From: Candidatus Liberibacter americanus str. Sao Paulo
Lineage (GTDB): Bacteria; Pseudomonadota; Alphaproteobacteria; Rhizobiales; Rhizobiaceae
NCBI RefSeq assembly: GCF_000496595.1
Contig: NC_022793.1
Location: forward strand, 682,001-746,000
DNA length: 64,000 bases
Direction of reading: 5' to 3'
The notes beneath the pieces are model-generated. The model did no database searches. It saw only the letters and a list, made by a program, of their open reading frames with translations, and was not told where the DNA came from. Below are positions 59,823-64,000 of this stretch, piece by piece. Made by a program: the position numbers and the translations under genes. Within the stretch, counting starts at the first letter, position 1, and each line of letters opens with the position of its first letter.

Positions 59823-60062
59823 TCAGTTGATCCATGACGAACGATAATTAGAATAATCAAATGACCTTTTTGGCGAAGAACGGTAATAGCTTTTAACATA
59901 AGTTCCATTTCTTCTATAGTATCCTCTCACGTGTACATTCTTACAACGACCATTTTTCGCGTATCCATGGCAATAATTAGTTCTATATGCGACAGCTGGA
60001 TATATCCCCCCTGCAAACAAGAAGAACCAAAAACCCAATCCTAATGATAGTATACGCCTCAT
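59823..60062 (-). CDS. small secreted basic protein with YYR repeats
   Basis: From ATG 60062 the 79-residue product has a signal peptide (about 1-22, ending AVAYR) and a mature part with NYCHGYAKNGRCKNVHVRGYYRRNG then TYVKSYYRSSP. The pattern V-x-GYYR-x-GTYV-x-x-YYRSSP recurs in small exported proteins of many bacteria and phages; its role is unknown. Two Cys could form a disulfide. A longer start at 60104 is possible, but it would put extra residues before the signal peptide. It diverges from the broken lysozyme. Confidence 0.65.
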   Translation of the reverse strand: MRRILSLGLGFWFFLFAGGIYPAVAYRTNYCHGYAKNGRCKNVHVRGYYRRNGTYVKSYYRSSPKRSFDYSNYRSSWIN

Positions 60063-60155
60063 AACATAATCCAATACAATAAACTCAACATAAGATTGCA
60101 TCAATTAACATAATACACTTATTTGAGTCAACAATTTAAGGTTTAATTGGTTAAA

Positions 60156-60596
60156 ATGATTACTATTCCACCACTTTTAATATCTCTAATAAAACAATTT
60201 GAAGGTCTTAGACTAAAAGCCTATCGTTGTTCAGTTGGAGTTTGGACTATAGGTTATGGGCACACTGGATGTGATGTTTATGAGGGTTTAGTTATTCCTC
60301 AAGAACAAGCATGAAACCTTCTACATTATGATACAAGGAGACATCTTCTTGAAGCTATCAAATTATCTCCATCGCTTTTGTCTTTTGGCGAAAATCGTTT
60401 GTCATCCATCGGAGACTTAGTCTTTAAGCTTGGCATAACAAGGTATAAGAACATCACTTTGCGTAGATTTGTTAACATGAATCAATGGGAAGAAGCATCA
60501 AAGGAATGTAACCGATTGTTTTACGTAGGGGGTAAGAAGTTGAAAGGTTTAGTGGCTAGAAGAGCTATTGAAGCGGAGTTGTTATTGAAGGATTAA
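60156..60596 (+). pseudogene. phage lysozyme (GH24), second copy with an in-frame stop
   Basis: The frame reads KQFEGLRLKAYRC, VWTIGYGHTG and VIPQEQA, then TGA at 60312-60314, and continues in the same frame with LLHYD, DLVFKLGI, WEEASKECNR, GGKKLKGLV and EAELLLKD. It is closely related to the intact lysozyme at 45013-45468. A single nonsense change interrupts it after 52 codons, downstream of the catalytic Glu and Thr. It would be inactive unless read through. Confidence 0.88.
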
Positions 60597-60685
60597 ATAC
60601 AGTGAAAGCCTTTAGAGATATTCCGCCTATAATTGTCATGATAACAGTCAATAATGCGGGGTGTTTTCCATATCATATCTCGCAT

Positions 60686-60878
60686 TTATACACGAACATT
60701 GCCTATTTTTTTAAATGCCTGATCAAAACGAGCATCAACCCTTTATAGATTCCTTGTCCATTTTATCGATAATGGTTTCAAAACGACTATCAACCTTTTC
60801 AAAACTTGCATTAATATTATCAGAAAGTTTATCAATTTTCTTCTCAAGTCGTTCATACCCATGTTCAAGTAATATCAC
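60686..60878 (-). pseudogene. small coiled-coil phage-like protein, frameshifted
   Basis: On the minus strand a frame from GTG 60878 reads ILLEHGYERLEKKIDKLSDN, FEKVDSRFETIIDKMDKESIK and stops. A one-base shift continues it as KVDARFDQAFKKIGNVRV to a stop at 60686. The KVDxRF repeats are typical of short phage coiled-coil proteins. The upstream start is uncertain. Confidence 0.5.
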
Positions 60879-61117
60879 TTTACATTCTAAAGGCGAATTG
60901 TAGTTGTTATATTTTTTTGGTTTACTTGTAATTTATCATAATTTTTCAAATACACTTACTTCAAAAGGTGCGGGGGCGCAATAAGAAAAACTAAGTAGAA
61001 TAAATGATGTCCATAATCAGGGTTAGGGCTATGTAAGTCATTGATTTTAATTATTTATTTTGTATTTATACCATAATTATAAATAAAATTCATCTTAATG
61101 ACATAGGATATCATGTA

Positions 61118-61588
61118 TTATTCTTTAATTATGGCTATTCTGTCTAGTACTTCTTGCAAGATAAGGCTTGCAGCGATTGAATCGACTTTTTTAGCTCTTT
61201 TTTTTCTTGATACATTCATATCAATTAGGAGGTTATTAGCTGATACTGTAGTAAGTCTTTCATCCCAAAAAATAAAAGGTAAATTAATTATATCAATTAT
61301 ATTATTAACAAAAGCACGCGTAGACTGTGCGCGCGGCCCTTCTGATCCATTCATGTTGAAGGGCATTCCAATTACAAAAGCTGAGACGTTTTCTTTTTGA
61401 GCAAAATCCAGTAAATCTGCTGCCGTTTGTGCAATTTTTTTTCTGATTATAAATGGACGAGGATTTGCAAATCTTCTTCCAAGATCAGAAATTGCAATAC
61501 CAATTTTTTTTGTTCCTAAATCAATTGATGCGATTTGTTGATTTGGTTGAAGAGACTTGACCAAATCTTCAACAAGCATTATTGACAT
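61118..61588 (-). CDS. ruvX: Holliday-junction resolvase-like protein RuvX/YqgF
   Basis: RNase H-fold nuclease family involved in 16S rRNA maturation and possibly Holliday-junction resolution. The 156-residue protein has SIDLGTKKIGIAISD (catalytic Asp near residue 23), FVIGMPFNMNGSEGP, and FWDERLTTVSA (acidic pair near 108), ending with KKVDSIAASLILQ, which holds the last Asp. It diverges from gatC-gatA-gatB, a common Rhizobiales arrangement. Start ATG at 61588; ATG at 61579 is also possible. Confidence 0.94.
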   Translation of the reverse strand: MSIMLVEDLVKSLQPNQQIASIDLGTKKIGIAISDLGRRFANPRPFIIRKKIAQTAADLLDFAQKENVSAFVIGMPFNMNGSEGPRAQSTRAFVNNIIDIINLPFIFWDERLTTVSANNLLIDMNVSRKKRAKKVDSIAASLILQEVLDRIAIIKE

Positions 61589-61940
61589 TTGGATAGATCT
61601 TTCTTTTCTAATCGTTTGCTAGAAATATACAAAATAAGTTAAATGTATATTATTGTATATATTTTTATATTAAAAAATCAATCAATATACGTGATTTTAT
61701 ATTTACCTTTATTTTAGTAGAGGAGGGGGTAATTTTTATATGCAAATGATATCTTCAATATATGGTAATAGTTTTAGTGTTTTATTTTTAAATATTAGGG
61801 TATTTTAGTATAATTAGCATGATCGTTTGTAAAAATTACATTTTATTACCGATAAATTGATATTTTAATACAAAGATGGAATATAATAATTATAACGTCA
61901 TAGATGATCATTTATCTATTTTGTAATACGAAAAAACTAT
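61589..61940. other. divergent spacer ruvX/gatC
   Basis: AT-rich promoter region for both directions; no element is identified. Confidence 0.4.
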
Positions 61941-61955
61941 ATGGGGGAATATAAT

Positions 61956-62243
61956 ATGTCAATGGATATTGTAGATGTTAAGCGTATTGCTCGTCTTTCT
62001 TGTATTGCTATAGATGAAGATGATATTTCATGTCTTTTATCTCGTCTTAATAGTACTTTGATTTTTTTAGATGAAATTGCAGAAGTTAATGTTGAAGGTG
62101 TGGAACCTATGACATCTGTTATTCCAATTGAAATGAAACAACGTTCTGATATCGTAGATGATGGAGGAATAGTTGATTCTATTTTATCTAATGCACCTCA
62201 TGCTGATAAAAATTTTTTTCTTGTTCCAAAAACTGTGGAATAA
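61956..62243 (+). CDS. gatC: Asp/Glu-tRNA amidotransferase subunit C
   Basis: Small subunit that stabilises GatA and GatB. The ATG at 61956 gives MSMDIVDVKRIARLSCIAI, the usual start, and has GGGGGA 7 nt upstream; ATG 61941 is less likely because it lies in front of that site. The C-terminal VEPMTSVIP and FFLVPKTVE motifs are present. Length 95 is normal. It is 54 bp upstream of gatA. Confidence 0.94.
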   Translation: MSMDIVDVKRIARLSCIAIDEDDISCLLSRLNSTLIFLDEIAEVNVEGVEPMTSVIPIEMKQRSDIVDDGGIVDSILSNAPHADKNFFLVPKTVE

Positions 62244-62297
62244 TTTTAGATAATTTAATGACCTAATTAAATAATTTTATATAGAAAGCTTATTGGT

Positions 62298-63779
62298 ATG
62301 TCTGAATTAAATCTTATGAATATATCAGAAACTAGAGATCTATTAAGACAAAAAAAGATTTCTGCTGTTGAACTGATTGATGCATATATTGAAGCTATTG
62401 ATAGTTCTAATCCAAAAATTAATGCATATGTGGAAGTATTATCAGATAAAGCACGTGAAGCTGCTAAGGAATCTGACAAAAGAATTATGAATGGTAATGC
62501 AAGAGATTTGGAAGGAATTGCAATAGGTATAAAAGATTGCTTTGCGACTAAAGGTGTTCATACACAGGCTTGCAGTTATATTTTAGATGGTTTTAGGCCG
62601 GATTATGAATCTACGGTAACACAAAAATTATGGGATAATGGAGCTATAATGCTCGGCAAACTTAATATGGATGAGTTTGCAATGGGATCTTCTAATGAGA
62701 ATTCCTACTATGGAGATGTAATCAATCCTTGGAGGGCTATTAACTCTACTGATAACTTTACAGCTGGAGGCTCTTCCGGAGGATCATCAGCAGCCGTTGC
62801 TAGTTTTTTATGTGCAGCTTCTTTAGGAACAGATACAGGTGGATCAGTTCGTCAGCCGGCAGCTTTTACTGGAACTGTTGGGATCAAGCCTACATATGGT
62901 AGGTGTTCTCGTTTGGGTATTATTTCTTTTGCTCCATCTTTAGATCAAGCTGGAATAATATCTCGTACTGTAAGAGATTCTGCAATTTTATTGAAATCTA
63001 TAGCAGGACATGATTATCGTGATTCAACATGTGTTACTTTGCCAGTTCCAGACTATGAAGCGGCGATTGGCAAGTCTATAAAGGATATAACAGTAGGTAT
63101 ACCTATAGAATACCGTATTGGTGATTTATCTCCTGAAATGGAGAAAGCATGGGATAATGGGATTGATTGGCTAAAAGATGCTGGAGCAAAGATTGTTGAT
63201 ATATCACTTCCGCACACTAAATATGCTCTTCCTTCATATTATATTATTGCACCAGCAGAGGCTTCATCTAATCTTGCTAGATATGATGGTGTTCGTTATG
63301 GTTTACGTATACCAGCTCAAGATATAGAGGATATGTATGAGAAAACACGTTCTATTGGATTTGGCAAAGAGGTCAAACATCGTATTATGATTGGAACTTA
63401 TGTTCTTTCTGCCGATTGTCATGATTCTCATTATCTTAAGGCTCGTAAAATTCGTACACTTATAAAACGCGATTTTGATAGTGTATTTAAGAAAAGCGTA
63501 GATGTAATTCTGACTCCTACCACACCAACATCAGCATTTCCTTTGGGTAAAAAAGAACATAATTCTGGTTCTATGGAAAATGTTTATAATGATGTTTTTA
63601 CTGTCGCTGTTAATATGTCTGGATTGCCTGCTATATCTATTCCGGCTTCTTTATGTGACAAAAAAATGCCGCTTGGATTACAGTTGATTGGGCAACCATT
63701 TCGTGAAGATGTAATTTATAGTGTTGGATCTGTGCTTGAAAAAGAAGCAGGATGTTTTAGACCTTCAAAATGGTGGTAG
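62298..63779 (+). CDS. gatA: Asp/Glu-tRNA amidotransferase subunit A
   Basis: Glutaminase subunit of GatCAB, which converts Glu-tRNA(Gln) to Gln-tRNA(Gln). The amidase signature gives the Ser-cisSer-Lys triad: Lys in [10 protein letters not shown] (about residue 80), cis-Ser in [12 protein letters not shown] (about 156) and the nucleophile in [12 protein letters not shown] (about 180). Length is 493. No glnS is seen in the window, consistent with the indirect Gln-tRNA route. Confidence 0.97.
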   Translation: MSELNLMNISETRDLLRQKKISAVELIDAYIEAIDSSNPKINAYVEVLSDKAREAAKESDKRIMNGNARDLEGIAIGIKDCFATKGVHTQACSYILDGFRPDYESTVTQKLWDNGAIMLGKLNMDEFAMGSSNENSYYGDVINPWRAINSTDNFTAGGSSGGSSAAVASFLCAASLGTDTGGSVRQPAAFTGTVGIKPTYGRCSRLGIISFAPSLDQAGIISRTVRDSAILLKSIAGHDYRDSTCVTLPVPDYEAAIGKSIKDITVGIPIEYRIGDLSPEMEKAWDNGIDWLKDAGAKIVDISLPHTKYALPSYYIIAPAEASSNLARYDGVRYGLRIPAQDIEDMYEKTRSIGFGKEVKHRIMIGTYVLSADCHDSHYLKARKIRTLIKRDFDSVFKKSVDVILTPTTPTSAFPLGKKEHNSGSMENVYNDVFTVAVNMSGLPAISIPASLCDKKMPLGLQLIGQPFREDVIYSVGSVLEKEAGCFRPSKWW

Positions 63780-63934
63780 TTTCTGTCATTTTTATCTTTT
63801 ATTTAAAAAGTTATTTTGATGAAATAAATTTCTTCATTAATATTTATTTAGATATGCTATTTTTAATAGTCATATGATTTAAGTTGTGTATTTTTAAATA
63901 TAGTCTGAGATAATTATAATTATAAAGGTTTGTT

Positions 63935-64000
63935 ATGGTTTTACTTAATACTAATTCTTCCAGATCAAGATCTTTAATATCTGGTGATACAGGTGATTGG
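63935..64000 (+). CDS. gatB: Asp/Glu-tRNA amidotransferase subunit B, 5' end (partial)
   Basis: The last 66 bases form an open frame from ATG with AAAGG upstream, ending in SLISGDTGDW. GatB proteins begin with a similar short leader and GxTGDWE before the core, and the position after gatA fits. Only 22 residues are visible, so identification rests on context and this motif. Confidence 0.75.
   Translation, partial: MVLLNTNSSRSRSLISGDTGDW

Noticed and set aside
60715..60903. 62-codon plus-strand frame
   Set aside because: It is the antisense of a better-supported minus-strand coiled-coil pseudogene with KVDxRF repeats.
1..64000. CRISPR array or rRNA operon
   Set aside because: No regularly spaced direct repeats with unique spacers and no rRNA-like sequence were seen.

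Overview
The window reads as a chromosomal segment of an AT-rich, reduced alphaproteobacterium of the Rhizobiales, most likely a 'Candidatus Liberibacter' species. The basis is gene order of Rhizobiales type (folP-folB-folK; an NYN gene facing rpoZ; recG/sdhE-mfd; ddlB-ftsQ-ftsA-ftsZ; sufBCDS-sufT-sufA; ruvX/gatC-gatA-gatB), long AT-rich spacers, frequent TTG and GTG starts, and scattered decayed phage genes. The species cannot be fixed from the sequence alone.

Layout. 1-1529: 5' part of a large membrane-anchored coiled-coil protein, running off the window. 1.9-3.7 kb: folate genes. 4.6-8.7 kb: rlpA, an NYN-domain gene, rpoZ and a PPi-type phosphofructokinase. 8.9-10.4 kb: two small exported or lipoprotein-like genes, one with a 27-bp coding repeat. 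11-17.1 kb: nadE, thrS, a decayed phage integrase and a cold-shock gene with a clear terminator. 17.6-26.3 kb: an unknown membrane-anchored protein, recG, sdhE, mfd and recO. 27.4-32.1 kb: ddlB-ftsQ-ftsA-ftsZ, with neither murB nor murC upstream. 33.5-39.2 kb: the suf operon. 40.0-44.6 kb: a TadG-like protein, tRNA-Leu(UAG) and glyS. 45.0-45.5 kb: an intact phage-type lysozyme. 46.4-55.3 kb: an alpha/beta hydrolase, a NifS-type cysteine desulfurase, lysS-gltX, pgm and a diguanylate cyclase. 55.4-58.4 kb: an acquired block. 58.7-60.9 kb: phage-gene debris. 61.1-64.0 kb: ruvX and gatC-gatA-gatB.

The most notable region is 55.4-58.4 kb. A broken IS630-family transposase sits 41 bp in front of a murB of the long enterobacterial type. 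A wrecked birA follows, then a convergent, frameshifted coaA of enterobacterial type. This is the E. coli order murB-birA-(coaA reversed), so the block looks like one horizontal transfer from a gammaproteobacterium. Only murB keeps an intact reading frame and its catalytic residues. The spot upstream of ddlB, where Rhizobiales normally carry murB, holds about 1.1 kb of non-coding DNA. The simplest reading is that the foreign murB now supplies this peptidoglycan step while its hitch-hiking neighbours decay.

Most other genes are core: peptidoglycan and division (murB, ddlB, ftsQAZ, rlpA), Fe-S assembly (suf plus nifS), aminoacyl-tRNA supply (thrS, glyS, lysS, gltX, gatCAB), DNA repair (recG, mfd, recO, ruvX), folate, NAD and hexose-phosphate metabolism. 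The phage-like remains are an integrase, a repressor-like gene, a holin-like gene, two lysozymes and a coiled-coil gene. They suggest one or more old prophage insertions that have since been dispersed.
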